NCBI GenBank assembly: GCA_017311315.1
Contig: CM029650.1
Span: 14,633,749 to 14,697,748 of the forward strand
Direction: 5' to 3'
DNA: 64,000 nucleotides
From: Dendrocalamus latiflorus
Taxonomy: Eukaryota > Streptophyta > Magnoliopsida > Poales > Poaceae
Shown: one piece after another, positions 45,612 to 58,000 of the stretch
Layout: the number at the start of each line of letters is the position of its first letter
Position numbering within the stretch: the stretch's first letter is position 1
The notes under the pieces: model-generated
What the model was told of the DNA's origin: nothing
Database searches by the model: none
The model's input: the letters and a program-made list of their open reading frames with translations, nothing else
Program-made: the position numbers and the translations under genes

Positions 45612-48600
45612 TGTCGGACCCTGGAGCAGTGACTCGGGATCCTTTATGTAAACCACACTAGTACAAGATCAGCTAGTGTACACAATGGTAGTAAAGATAC
45701 ATATCATGCACAATGACAAACTTTATTAATAAAGAGTACAACCTTATAGCCAAAGTTTACATCATAAATACTCATTGGCAAAACAATAAAGGAAATAACA
45801 GCGGAAACAATTAAATAAACAATGAAGCCCAAAGAGCCTGCCCATAGGCAGATGACAGTAAGACGTGGCCTACTCATCCTGATCCTCACTATAGTCGAAG
45901 CAGTCCTCCTCTGAGTAGCGATAGTAAGGGTGAGTACAAAGTTGTATTGCACAAGTTACACGGAAAATGAAATAATAATGCAAGGCTAACAAGTGAAGGC
46001 ATACATGGCTATTTGAGTGCAAAGCATAATTTAAAGAAATATAGTAAATAGATATAAAATTACTGAATTTAATACAATAAGTAAAGACAGTTACTTATGC
46101 AAAATAATATCGTTAGTGTAGGCATCGACCTGACATTAACCTAATCACGGGTATCCCACCCGGACCATCTTTCTTCAAAAAGATTCCACATTTCCATCCA
46201 AAACTATTTTATGAAAAACAAAGTCCAGTCTATGAAAACTTTACTCAGTATGCCCATGACTATGGGCATGGCTATCTAGGATAGTTTATACACCCTAGTA
46301 GGTGGTACAACTTTACCTACAAGATCAGATTAACTCATGATGTCGGCCACTACACACTTCCGTAGGCGTGCGACTGAGTAATCAAAACAAGACCTTTACA
46401 AAACAAAGCCGTCAATCTGGCCATGCCTCGACTAACGTTTCACCCCAATAGGGAATCCACCAGATCGAGTTCCCTCCTATGCCATGTGAGACTTTCCATG
46501 GCCTACGCCATGCTTACATTCAGTCTGTAGCAAAACTTAGGTTGGGACTAGCTAATTAGTCAGCTAGGACAATCTCATATTAGCCTTGTGGTAGTACGAT
46601 AGAGATTTGTAGTAGTAGCTCACAAACTAGTTCTTAATTGACTTAGGCACTTCCCACATACCCCTTATGCCTAGCAACCACGTTGAGCCACGAAGGACCA
46701 ACATCTGCTTGCAAGCACCTACGACCAATCCATTTGTCTAAATCTAAACCAAGTTTTATATTTTATTTTAAAATATTTCATAGACTTTCTTGACTCACCG
46801 AATCCAAGAATACTTCTTAAAAGCTCATCATTTTATGTGAAAAAGTTACCTCAAGCCTAAAATTATTTCTAAGCAGGGCTAATAAAAAATGTTCCAGCTA
46901 ATACTAGTGTACTTACCAGAGTTTTATTCTAGTGTGACAAGGTATAAAGATTCGCAATGTCAAAGATGTCATAAATAATGGGCATTAACTAAGTTAAAAT
47001 AGGAATTGAAATACTGTGAATAAAATGAAGCATGTAATATGATTTAAAATAAGATAAATTTATTTGTAGATTGGGTTCAACATGGTCAAGGTGTGTAACT
47101 TGCCTTTCACCGCTGACTGGTGTGAATCGTCGTAGAAAAATTCATCAGAATTGTCGCAATCTACACGTGAAAAATAACCACCCAAATTCAAATAGAATAC
47201 AAATAAACTGCAAAAAAGTTTAAAACATGGTAGATTTGTATAGATCATGATTTTAGATGAATTTATAAATTAGAATGGGTCCAATCGGAGCTAGGGTGAA
47301 AGACAACGAGCTCCTGTAAGTTTATTTCTATAGAAAATGAATAAATAAAATTTTACAAATTATTTTTCTAAAGAAAAAGAGATTTATGATGTCTGTAGGG
47401 GATTTTCATTTTTGGTCAAATTAAATTTCTAAAGAAAATTCAGTTTTATGACATCATGCTGACATCAGCCCTTATTTTTTGAATTTGGTGAGAGGCTGTT
47501 GTGTGGGCCCGATCTTTGTGGACCAAGTCCATGGACTTCTCTCAGCTGAGGTGCCAAGGGGTGTCGTGTGGCATCCGCATGGCTTTCGGGCGCTGAGGTG
47601 GCGCGCACGTGGCAGGCATGTGGCAACCACGTCAACTTCCGTGCTGAGGTGGCACCGTCGGCCGGTTGCGGCGCTTAGGAACTAAGGGACGCCGGCGTTC
47701 CAATGGATAGTGTTGGCCTGGGATGGGAGAAATAGAGAAGAGGGTGAAGGGAACCCATCTCACCTTCGCACGGTGGTAGGAGATGACCGGGGGTGGCTGT
47801 CAATGAGGAGAAGGCGACGGTGACGCACGGGCTTCGGCGGTAGGGTGGCTCTGGCAATGCTCGAGCTTGGTGGAGGTACGAGCGAGGGCGATGGGGACGT
47901 GGGGGAGCCGAGGGTGACGACAGCAAGACTTAGCAGTGCTCGCCAGTGCTTGGGAAGATCGGTGCATGGTGCAGGTGATGTACAACTCTCGAGGTAGAGA
48001 GAGGAGTTGAGGGCAGGGTGGGGTGGAGTGAGGTGGAGCTGGGGAGGGCCTTATATAGGGGCAGAGGGTAGGAGCATAGTCGGTATTTGACACCAAAGAC
48101 CATGGGCGGTGGTGGTGGTTGCAGAGGATATAGGGACGGGGGCAAGTGCAAGAAGGAGGGAGCTAGCGCGAGACTTGTGGGAGAAGAAGGGGAAAGAGGG
48201 GAGATGGCATGCGTGGGAGAAAAAGACGGCGGGGAGGACGGCGGCCGGCCAACAACCATGGCGGTGGCACCCGCACAGGAGAGAGAAAAGGGGACGGGCG
48301 GGAGGAGGAAGAAAGGAGGGAGGACCCACTTGGCGGTGAGAGAGGGGAAGGAGGAGAGAGAGGCGGGCGAGACCTGGAGGTTGGATGGTTGTCGCTGGCG
48401 GAAGACAGAGATTCGAGCCGGGCATGTGTCGGCCCAAATGAGGGGGAGAGACTTAAGCACTTTTGATATTCAGAAAAGCTGAAAAATTAAGTAAAAGCCT
48501 AGAAAATAGTAAAAAACTCCAAATAGATCCTGAAAAATTCTCAAAAATTCTAAAATTCACAAGGAACTCAACAAAAATAAAACCAAATTAATTTGAGCAC

Positions 48601-48692
48601 AAATAGTCACAAGTTTTCATAGATCTTTTTCTAGGCTAAAATAAAATCCAAAAAATCCAATTAAATTAAGTTAAAATTTTTGGGATGTCACA
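45612..48692 (-). repeat. Right (5') LTR of the minus-strand gypsy element
   Basis: 3.08 kb. On the minus strand it starts TGTGACATCCCAAAAATTTT and ends CAGGGTCCGACA. The GC-rich part (47480-48480) contains open frames on both strands that are compositional only. Confidence 0.88.
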
Positions 48693-50795
48693 TAGGGCTG
48701 TGATGAATCAGCATGCAGCACGCAGCCCCGTGCAGATGTGGTTAGTTTTGGCATTGGAGTAGCCGCTGGGAAAAGATGAGGGGGAGAAGGGAAGGAAAAG
48801 TAAGGAAGAGATCATGGTTTTGGCGTCCATCAATTGTGTAACGATCTTTATGCTTCTCCTCTATTTTGCTAATTATTTTAATTAGAGATTAAAATCCAGA
48901 TTTGACAAGGGGTGGTGCATGTTCGTTAGAGGGATCGCGTAGTAGATCAGTTTAATCTGTCATTTTGTTGTACTGTAATTATGGGTAATGTATGGGCATA
49001 ATTTGGGAATACCATCTAGTAGAAAGTTGTAGGGGGTTCTGATAGATTTCTGTAGAATATTTATTTATGTCGATCAAATGAATAGATTTTGAGTCACAAA
49101 TTTTGTAAGCTTGTTGTCTGGTAATTGTGTTATCTATTGTAGCACGTATTAATCTGTAGATTAAAAATAGAAGATGGAGTAATTTAGGGATTTGGCGTAC
49201 ATAAAAAATTTACATAATTTATTCAGAATTCTAGAAAGTCCAAAAACATCATTTTCGGACAAGTAGAATAGAAAGTTATGAATTTTGGAAGACTACTGTC
49301 TGGAATCGGGTTGCTGCTGGACGCAACGTGGGAATTTATTAATTTGACTGATTTAATGGTAGAATTAAATTTTGGGTATAACTATAAAGTGATAGATAAT
49401 TGTCTTTAGTTTATAAAAATATCATGGTTCAATATATTTGCATATATAATTATTAAAAGATATAAAAATTTTAAGTCTGCTATCATGAGAATGACATATG
49501 TCTTCAGGGTTAAAAGCAGGGGTTTAGATTATTTAATATGGACTTGTAATCAACCAAGAAGTTGTAGAAAATTTTGTTATCATCAATGGTATGGTTTGCT
49601 ATAATACGATGTGGGAGTTAAAAGTTATGATGATTTTAGTATCGGACAGCAGGGGTGACTGTCCATAAAGGGGAAAATTGTGGATTTAGGGAGTGTGTAA
49701 CAGTGTTGTCGATTAAGCATTATATTATATTGCTATGGTTTGTATTGCATTTGTGTGTTTACTGTAGTATGAGTAACTTCAGGATTAGTGTCATCATCTA
49801 ATCAACCTAGTCATTGCAACTAGGCAGGTAAGTGCATAGTGAAATGATAGTTGATAATTGTTCATTGTTGTTGATTTATTCATGTTATGCAATATTTGAT
49901 TATCTTTTATTCAGTATGATATTAATTTGACGATAAATGTGATATGTGGTAAAATGATGGAAGATTGTACTCATGACAAGACATATGCATACAAGTCATA
50001 GTGGTGAGAAAGTCATAGCTATGAGTAAAGCTATCTGACCATTTTGGGGTGTTCTTAAGTAAGACCTACAGAAATAGGCACCTTCATAAGATGAAAAGAA
50101 AGACCTACTTGGTAGACATCTCCACGAGTTAGAGGAAAAATACCTACTTTAGTAGGCACCTCCACGGGATGGAGGTAGAGGATGAACATCAATGGGTGTT
50201 CCCTCTATTATAACGGTATAAGCTATAGAATAAGACATGAGTATGAGCATTGCATTGCACTAAAAGAATTAAGATGAGAAAAGAGAATGGTGGAGATTGA
50301 AAAGTGACATGAGTATGTTGTTGTTCGTATTATTTTACTGTATACTTGCTAAGTCTTGGACTCGCTTTTATTTTATTATTGTTTTTAAGTGAAACGTTAA
50401 AGGCGATATTCATTAGGTGAAAGTAGAACATGGAACGTTTCACTTTTGTAACTCCTCACTCCACCTAGCAATTCATCATTTACGGTCATGAACAATTTAG
50501 TAACTTTCATTATAATAATTAGATAATTTGTCGTTTTCCTTAGTTGCTAAGGGTTCATAATATTGCTACTTGAAGTGTCCCTTAGTTTAGATTTATTTAT
50601 GACTCATCTTGGAAATTATTTGCTTCATCTTAAGCTCAAGTTGTGGTATATCATATTGCTGAAATTTATGTTTAGTATTTTGTTGAATGTTTATTCTTGA
50701 AGTCTAGCTGCTGGTAATACTTGATTATTGGTTAAAATTGGATGTGATAGTAGTTTTCGGTGATATCTTGGGTTATTATTAAGCCGGGTGTTACA
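48693..50795 (+). mobile_element. Truncated gypsy-type LTR
   Basis: It ends GCCGGGTGTTACA, a usual gypsy LTR end, and contains the TTGCTAAGTCTTGGACTCGC block shared with 33273-35230. Its start is cut by the gypsy LTR at 48692. No primer site or coding sequence follows. Confidence 0.55.
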
Positions 50796-51636
50796 CGTGT
50801 CGTGACATCAGTACGAGAAGACATTTAGAGTTGTCTTCGAGGAGATATATGATTTTCATATATGTTCATCACCTGGATAAAATGATGTAGGTGAATTGAT
50901 TTTGTTTATTTTGAAGAATGGAGTGAATTGATCAATTATCACCTCATCCTTTGGAAGCACAATGCTAATTAAAAACAAGAAATAGGATCATCTCAGAAAA
51001 ATCATGTAATGACCTCATGGTATGGACCAATCCATCCCAAGATTAATCCACTTCTCAAACCAAACGTCATGAGGGGTAGTTGATGCTAGAACCAACCCAT
51101 TCCCTAAACCAAACGCCACATCTATGTTGAAATATACCGAAGGGCAAATAAAGAATAGTTGCGGCAGATCTCACAGGAGTGCATATATGGGTTTCCTTTA
51201 GGATGAAAACAAGTTGAATATTTGACCCTATGGGCAGTAGTGTGAATATCAGTACACGGCGTCCGAATTTAACTGGCGCAACGTGCACACATACCATTTC
51301 CCCAGGAATGTCAAGAAACTAGAAATATGTACTTCGATTCAAAGCACGGAGCAATTGTACAGATGAAAGATTCATAGTAAGGTAAATTTCACAACATGTT
51401 AAATTATCCAGCTGCTTATGTTTGAAGGAACTGGCAATCAGACCTGATTGTTATATTTACATAACAATTATATACACAATGTTTGATTGCTGTTAACTAT
51501 TTTAACAAGGATCAGCTGCGGTGCAGGATGAGATTGATCAGGGCACAAACTACGTGTGTGCAATGCAAAGAATTAGAAAGTGAAGGTTAGAAGAGTGCAT
51601 TTGGAGTGAAAGGAGGTAGTGGTGTTGCAATTGGAC
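50796..51636. other. 3' flank of the RCC1-repeat gene
   Basis: AT-rich sequence that should hold the gene's 3' UTR (about 51300-51636). A degenerate short repeat (CCAAACGTCATG and CCAAACGCCACA at 51060 and 51110) may be MITE debris. No gene. Confidence 0.45.
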
Positions 51637-54551
51637 CTAACTGAGGTCAATTTCAACCCGCTCTGGGGTCCCCCACTCACTTTGCTGCGCAACAAGTTCA
51701 GTACCTAGCTGCCCTTTGTCCCCTGCACCAAATGCGTAGAGTTTCCCTGAATCTGTCAATGCAAATGTATGTGCATTCCAATATATGGAATTCGTAAGAC
51801 TGATCTGCACCACCCTTTCATTAGTTCTCTTCAAAGAAGTCACCAACTCAGGGCTAAGCACGTTAGTATGCCTGTTGTTACCCTGGAAAAAACATTGCAT
51901 TCAGATTCAGAAGCAGAGATGGTAAAAAAATGCTTATTGATTCTAACTTGGCAGAACAAAGAAGAAAATTACAAAGTAGTAAAAGCCTAAAAGGAATATG
52001 AGCAATTGTGTTTTCCTTCTTCCTCATACATGACAGCAGATATGTTCCTAATTGTAAAACTAATATATACATTGTGAAGATCATCTGCGTGAGAAAAGTT
52101 GAGCGAAAAGGCAAGCAGCAAACATGAAACACAGGAATGGACAATCTTGTGAGAAAAAAGAGAGGATATTTCTGGTCAATACTCTGACGAAACAACACCA
52201 CTAAAAAAGAGTTAACACTTAACACCAGTATATTGCAATTTGCAATACAGCTGTTGGTATCATTCAATAGCAGAATTTGTCACCAAGGATCTAACATCAA
52301 CAAAACCCTAGATAGTTCTTGTAGAATGGTGCACATGAATGGCAAATTATATTCCTTATGTGGCTCATAAAAAAGAAACTACAAAAAGAATCACAAGACA
52401 TTGACAGGCTAGTGCTAATATACAAGCACAATGAAAATAAAATAGCATGTTTCTGTTAAATAACTTCAAATAGTCAAAACCAAAATTGTGCCTAACCTCA
52501 GTTATAGTGTTGTGGCCAAGACTTGATGATTCACCACATCCAAAAGAGTAAACATCACCTTTATCAGATACAACAAATGTGGTGTAATCTCCAGTTGCTA
52601 CATAGACAGCCTTCACACTGCTCAAGGCATCAACTACCTTGGGAACAGACTCACATTCCTCATTACCATGACCCAAGCAGCCATAACGCCCCCATCCCCA
52701 AGTGCAAACACGTCCATCCTTGCCTACAACAGCAGCATGCCAAGCACCAGCAGCAACGACCACTGGCTGTATATTCAAAATCCGGAACTGCTCAATCAAT
52801 CTAGGGTATTTCTCATCAGTTCGCAAACCATGGCCAAGCTTCCCTCCTAAACCACAACCAACAGAATAAACAGACCTACAATATAATTTGAGACCAAAAC
52901 ATTGGAATAGTATCAAGTTAGTCCTATCTAGCAAAAGCTGAGATTAAGAAAATCAAAACTTGCCTACTATTTCACCTGTCCTATCAAAGCACAACAATTC
53001 AATGAAAATGTCAAAGACAATAAATATTAGTTACATTAATAAGAGAGATTAGTGTTTTACTAAGTTCAGCTGATCAATCTAGAATCTTTCTTCAAGGGTT
53101 ATTGATAGAATTTAAATGTTATTAGAAAATAGTATTTAAAAAGAGTGAACCAAGCTTTCTTATGTACTCCAATTCAGCAGTTATGCTACATGCGAAACGT
53201 AGACAGCGACCTTTGCTTTGTCTATTTCTGTCGTGTCCAAGGGATTACATTCCGCAGAAATTTACTTTCTCAACTCATAAATTTAACAAAAGCTAAAGTG
53301 TGAGGCTAAATGCAGATAAAGAAGTTTTCTCTTAAAAAAATAACATGTTACTATGTCAGACATCATAGAGTTTATCACAAGTTGCATGTTTGGGTGAAAA
53401 ATCTTACATGCCACTTGGTTGGCATGCCAGAGCAAGGAGATAGCAGTAGCCTGCAGCTATCTGCACAACTGGAATGTTCTCAAGAGGACCTGTGAGAAGA
53501 TGTGGCGCACATCGTTTGGCTCTGTCTGATGACCAAGTTTCATGTCGTCCCCCCAAGAAAATGTATATACACAACCCTCCCGAGATAACACTGCAGTAAA
53601 GAAGTTCCCAATTGCTGCCTGGACAATGTATATGTCCTTCAGTGATTCTACCATCTGTGGTGTAGTCACAACCCTAGAGCCTTGAACCCCATATTCAACT
53701 TCTCCAAAGGAATCCTTTCCAAATGTATACACCCTACCAGCATCACTGACAAGCATTGTCCGTCCTGCTCCTGCTGCCGCTTGAATAATTCTAATCCCCT
53801 GAAATGATCTACAGGAGCACCAACAGATAGATGTTTAGCAGGCTGTTCAGCGACATTTGTGTCATGATTAAAGTTATAATAAATGTAGATTCGAGAAGCA
53901 CCTGATGAACCGTGGTCTCCACTCCTCTTCTAAACTGCCATGGCCAAGTTGACCAGAGTTGTTGGACCCAAAAGTATACACAGCACCGCTTGTTGTCACA
54001 GCGATGCTGTGACCAGGTCCAGCGATTGCCTGAGATTTTTCTCTCCGGCAACATGCTTCACCTGCCATTATAAACCTAAGAACTAGCTTCCAACTCCCGC
54101 CGCAGCGTTGCTTAAACAGTTCTCTTTCTTGTGCAGTCATAGGCTTAAATATTGCCCGTTTCTGGCACATATCCAACGCTGCAAGCTCTGACAATGACAA
54201 TTGGAAGTCTGGAGGAAATTGGCAGGCTTCCTGAAAAACGCGCATGTTGCCTATCACAAGCACAAAGATCATCAGCGGCAATATCAATTCTACATTGGAG
54301 AAAAACAATAAAACACTACTTGCCTCCAAGTGAGCGAGGTCCTCAGGTTCTAGATTGCATGATGTGAGGACATGGAGGACAATTGACGGGTTTGCAGCCA
54401 AGGGGAATTCCCCAGGAGCAGAGTCGCCAAAGCAATGACGCTGTGACCGTTGAAATGACTGCTGCAAGGGAGAAACAAGGGCAAGCGTCTCATCCACGAT
54501 GAGATGGAGGGGGAGAGAAGATGAAGCTCCGCTGCTCGTCGTGGCGTCCAT
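51637..54551 (-). CDS. RCC1-repeat (UVR8-like beta-propeller) protein with two apparent frameshifts
   Basis: Five coding exons on the minus strand: 54551-54324, 54250-53902, 53808-53408, 52875-52497 and 51882-51637. The N-terminus (MDATTSSGASS, RHCFGDSAPGEFPLAANPSI, SLSELAALDMCQKRAIFKPM, CGGSWKLVLRFIMAGEACCR) is typical of a conserved plant RCC1-family subgroup. RCC1 blades follow: VYTFGSNNSGQLGHG, VYTFGKDSFGEVEYG, VYSVGCGLGGKLGHG, CTWGWGRYGCLGHGNEE, VYSFGCGESSSLGHN and LYAFGAGDKGQLG. The exons sum to 1603 nt, two short of an intact 535-codon frame. One base is missing in the C run at about 54214-54216, and one at about 53505-53507 (GTG-CG-CCA). Intron 1 uses a GC donor (GAG|GCAAGT). These are either pseudogene lesions or sequence errors. 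The molecular role of this subgroup is not well defined. Confidence 0.85.
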
Positions 54552-55800
54552 CCGCCACGTCTGGGACTTGCACTGCCCTGTGCTTTTAACTCAAACTTGT
54601 GGTGCCCTAGCTTCAAGCCTCTACACCAGAGTGCATTAAAATACTCGACCATTCTGCAATGTGAAATGCATTAAGATAACCATGACATGCAACTACAATC
54701 ATTGATTGTGGGTTACTTCCCTAACAAGCTCATCAACACGCTCAGTTTTGGTTAGCACAATTAAACAAGAGTTTGTTATATTATTCACCCAAATCAGAAA
54801 AGTGGATGAGCAAGAACCCTTCCAACACATGTAAACAAACAACTAAAGAAATTGTATTATTGAAAGCATTCCAAAAGTCAATCTAATCAAACAGACAGAG
54901 ATACCATATTCTTCTGGCACACAAACAGGCACTAAATCAGACGCAAAACAAGCTGCACAAATCAAGGAAAGAAGGAAGAGAGCGACTCAAATATCAAACA
55001 GTACTCAGACCCAATCAAGAGCACTAGAACCTGTTGTGAGGCTTGCCCCAAGAAGAGATTGCAGGAAGCTTGATGCAGAAGTCAGAAGAGGACCATGGAA
55101 ATGGCCAAGGAAAAGGTGCCACTGCGACCCCTCACAAAGAAAGCATATTCGCCCCAACTCCACCCCAAAAGACTACCTTTCTTGTCCTATCAAACAATTA
55201 TCAACAATCCTCAGTTCACCAACACTGCACACAAGCAAGATTCCAACTGCATCACCGGCGGCAAAAAGATCACACCAACTAACAGTCTAGCAACAAAGAA
55301 GGACCTCAATTGGACCAAACAACAAAGGATCCATGCTATTTGCTTGGATTCTGGTAAAGAGACACCAGAATTGAGACAAAGATATCATCTCTCAGCACAA
55401 ATCACCAATCAGAACAACAAAACAGCGCCAAGATCCATCCCCATGATGATCATGATCGGCTGGGATCATCCAAGCAAACGCCCAAGAACCACAGAGAATT
55501 TCCCAACTCCCCAAGAATCCATGAAATCCTTACCCCCAAATTGCCCCCGTTCGCGGAGTGGGACTCAGGACAAGAATTGGGCTTTCAGGGCGAGGATCAA
55601 GGGGCACGCATCCACGGACACCATCGGCCAGTCAACCAATTGGGGATCCTGAGGTTGGAGAAGCGTGAATCTAACCGAGAAACGGAGGGGGAAGGAGAGG
55701 CGACTGACTGAGACGACTCTCCAATAATGATGTGGGGAGGGAAGCAAGGAGAGGAGGGGAGGTGCTGTTATGATGGGGAACTGCGTGTAATCTCTGAATT
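54552..55800 (-). other. Probable 5' leader of the RCC1-repeat gene with an intron
   Basis: A good donor (GGGG|GTAAGG at 55533-55532) ends a pyrimidine-rich leader exon of about 55800-55534. A good acceptor (TTTCACATTGCAG) gives a second leader exon, 54653-54552, that runs into the start codon. The 0.88-kb intron between them has no other feature. The second leader exon carries an upstream ATG (54652) whose frame overlaps the main start. Exon ends are inferred from splice motifs only. Confidence 0.4.
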
Positions 55801-56097
55801 GCTGTCGGCTTTCGTCGGTTGGTTCTTGGTGTGTGGGACGAGGTGTCGGAGTGTGGGGGCAAAGGCGAAGGGGAGAGCAAACTCCCTCGTGTTCGTGCCA
55901 TGGAATTGCTGCTTAGTCACTGACGTGTGGGACACACAGATGGGTTGGTAGCTGGGGCCCAGGTGCCGGGCACTTGTAGCAGAGAAGTTTGTGAGCGCAT
56001 GAAGGGATTTGGTGTGTGTATCCCGGCGGTGTGGATGTCAATTACTTATTCGGTGGCTTCAAGCAACATCTGCGGCATGAGCGTTGTAACTTCTAAC
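55801..56097 (-). promoter_or_regulatory. Likely promoter region of the RCC1-repeat gene
   Basis: It lies between the inferred leader exon and the Mutator-type element. No clear TATA box was picked out. Assigned by position only. Confidence 0.3.
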
Positions 56098-56714
56098 GAG
56101 TTTTCAGCACTTTTAGGACGTTTTAAACTAGTATTTATAAAATAATTATAGTCATATAAAATGGTAAAAATAACATTTTGTTACCTGATCACCGAGCGGC
56201 AGCAGCGTGGAGCTGATACGTTGGCTTGTCGCTTGGCCACCATGGGGCTCCTTACCTGCCGCCCTGCACTAGACGGTAGGTAATTAAACTGGCTTAATTG
56301 TCTGCGTTAATTAGTTGTTTCAGTCGCAGCCGTTTTCCATCCTTCGATCACTAACTACGTTTCCCCGACCACTGTTGTATTCGACCACGGTCGTTCACGA
56401 CCACAGCCACTCCAACCACTTCTGATCACTCTCGAGTCCTGACCACTTTTTGCACACTGTAGCTTTCGACCACCTAAACTACTTCAGCCATTGACTAATT
56501 AAGGCAAGAAATTAAGCCGGCTTAATTACCTACTGTCTGGTGGCAGGGCGGCAGGCAGGGAGCCATACGGTGGTCGAGCGGCAGGCCCACGTGTCAACTC
56601 CACGCTACTGCCGTTCGGTGACCGAGCGGTAGAAGTGTCATTTTGTCATTTTCACGTGACTACGGCTATTTTTATAAATACGGATTTGAAATGTGCGAAA
56701 AATGCCAAAAACTC
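56098..56714. mobile_element. Mutator-type (MULE) long-terminal-inverted-repeat element
   Basis: The left arm (from 56098, GAGTTTTCAGCACTTTTAGG) and the reverse complement of the right arm (from 56714, GAGTTTTTGGCATTTTTCGC) stay similar for about 270 bp, including GTATTTATAAAA, ACCGAGCGGCAGCAGCGTGG against ACCGAACGGCAGTAGCGTGG, and GGTAGGTAATTAA. The flanks ACTTCTAAC and ATTTCTCAC agree at 7 of 9 positions, as expected for an aged 9-bp Mutator duplication. No transposase is inside. Confidence 0.7.
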
Positions 56715-56988
56715 ATTTCTCACTGAGAGTAGATGTTTATCTTTGCTTTCACTACGATGTGTTTGAAGTATCTAATTCGATGCCTAAGAGGTATACATGA
56801 GTTGCAGTTTACTGCTCTCTCCGGTCAAAATCTTCATAAACGTTTAGAATTTTAGATCGAGCGTATGAAAATAACATGTTCAGATTTGCCTTAAAAACTA
56901 CTTTCACGATATTATATAATTTCATTAAGTGTAAAAATATATTAGATAGAAATTAGTAGTTGAAATTGTGTTTTAGAGACGTATCAAT
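56715..56988. other. Intergenic sequence
   Basis: AT-rich; no feature recognised. Confidence 0.4.
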
Positions 56989-57217
56989 GGGTCCATTCAT
57001 ATTAACTTTTGCTCTTATCTTTTGACTTCAGTTTATGAATAGTAACAACTAGTAGAGAGAGAGAGAGAGAGAAATTTGAGTGCGATTTTGGTTAATATAA
57101 ATAAAATCAATATACTGTGTACTACAATTAATTAGTAGATTTCGTCTTAAAAAATACTCTATTTAAAACATATGTACCATTGAAAATCAGTTTTTAGAAG
57201 CCAATATGAATATTGCC
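56989..57217. mobile_element. MITE-like repeat, copy 3
   Basis: It starts GGGTCCATTCATATTAACTTTTG. The right end reverse-complemented reads GGCAATATTCATATTGGCTTC, a visible inverted repeat. It contains an expanded GA run (57054-57071) where copies 1 and 2 have GAGAGAAAT. Confidence 0.6.
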
Positions 57218-57640
57218 ATATTGAAAACTCACATATTTGTAAGAGAAGGTACCAGGGGCAATGCGATGTGATTGACAAATTAGACTTGTTTGAGTTATCA
57301 TGGATGATTTAAAACTATATATTGTTTCAGCAAGTTATTTTGGAATTTAGGAATTTTTGCTTGCTTTGTATTATTTGGTCTGGGTAGGACAGGTATGCGA
57401 GTCTTTCATGAATAGAGAAGTGGCTTCTATGCTATCCTAAGGTGCATTAAATGGAAGGTTTAAAGATTCACTCACATTTTGGGAGTGAGATTCGACCCAC
57501 GGGATCCTCAACATGGAAATATTTATCATTGCAGTTTGTTCATTTGGAACTAGGCTAAATGCTTGCTAGTGTAATTCGTAGATAAAATGTATAAATAGTC
57601 AAGGCAGGTTGGGAATGTATGAATTTTACATGAAACAATT
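57218..57640. other. Intergenic sequence
   Basis: No gene or element end recognised. Confidence 0.4.
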
Positions 57641-58000
57641 TAAGGCTTAGTTTGCGGTTGTTGTGTTGTTGTGCTTATTTTTTAAGCTGCTGTGAAAGGT
57701 AAGCTATGAAAAGTTTATTAATCTGTTGGTAAATCAGATTAAAGGTAGATAATTATTTTATCAAATGGTTATCCTTTCACATTTTATTAGATATGTTTTG
57801 GAATGCAATAATATATGCCTTTGCAACTTGATTATAAAAAAGTTGTTAGCTAAACACACGAACATCTAAAAGTGGCAAAAAAAAATCAAAAAAAAAAAAA
57901 CACAACCAAATAAGATTATCATATTTCATCGTAATGCCAAGTGGAGCCTAATTACAGTAGGAATCTAAAAAACTAATCCTGCAATCCAAATAGGGCCTTA
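57641..58000. mobile_element. MITE-like element
   Basis: The left end TAAGGCTTAGTTTGCGG and the right end, reverse-complemented TAAGGCCCTATTTGGATTG, form an inverted repeat of the kind common in grass MITEs. The interior is AT-rich with A runs (57875-57900). The target duplication is unclear. Confidence 0.5.

Larger units (their letters stand above)
24380..48692 (-). mobile_element. Minus-strand Ty3/gypsy element, interrupted by a nested copia element
   Basis: Read on the minus strand the order is LTR (48692-45612), primer site TGGTATCAGAGCCGCG, gag start (45420-45237), a 13-kb copia insertion, then the rest of gag, protease, RT, RNase H and integrase (32238-27668) and a second LTR (27667-24380). 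The gag frame joins across the insertion once one copy of the AGCTT duplication is removed. The outermost flanks (ATCTC and TAGGG) do not match. The pol-LTR junction lacks a polypurine tract, so the left end is a recombinant or deletion product. Long LTRs and gene order suit Tekay/Del-like gypsy elements, but the chromodomain region is missing. Confidence 0.85.

Noticed and set aside
47479..48482. Long open frames on both strands
   Set aside because: Same GC-rich LTR segment as in the other gypsy LTR; composition only.
55036..55652. 185-residue plus-strand frame opposite the RCC1 gene's leader
   Set aside because: It runs antisense to the inferred leader exon and intron and has no domain.
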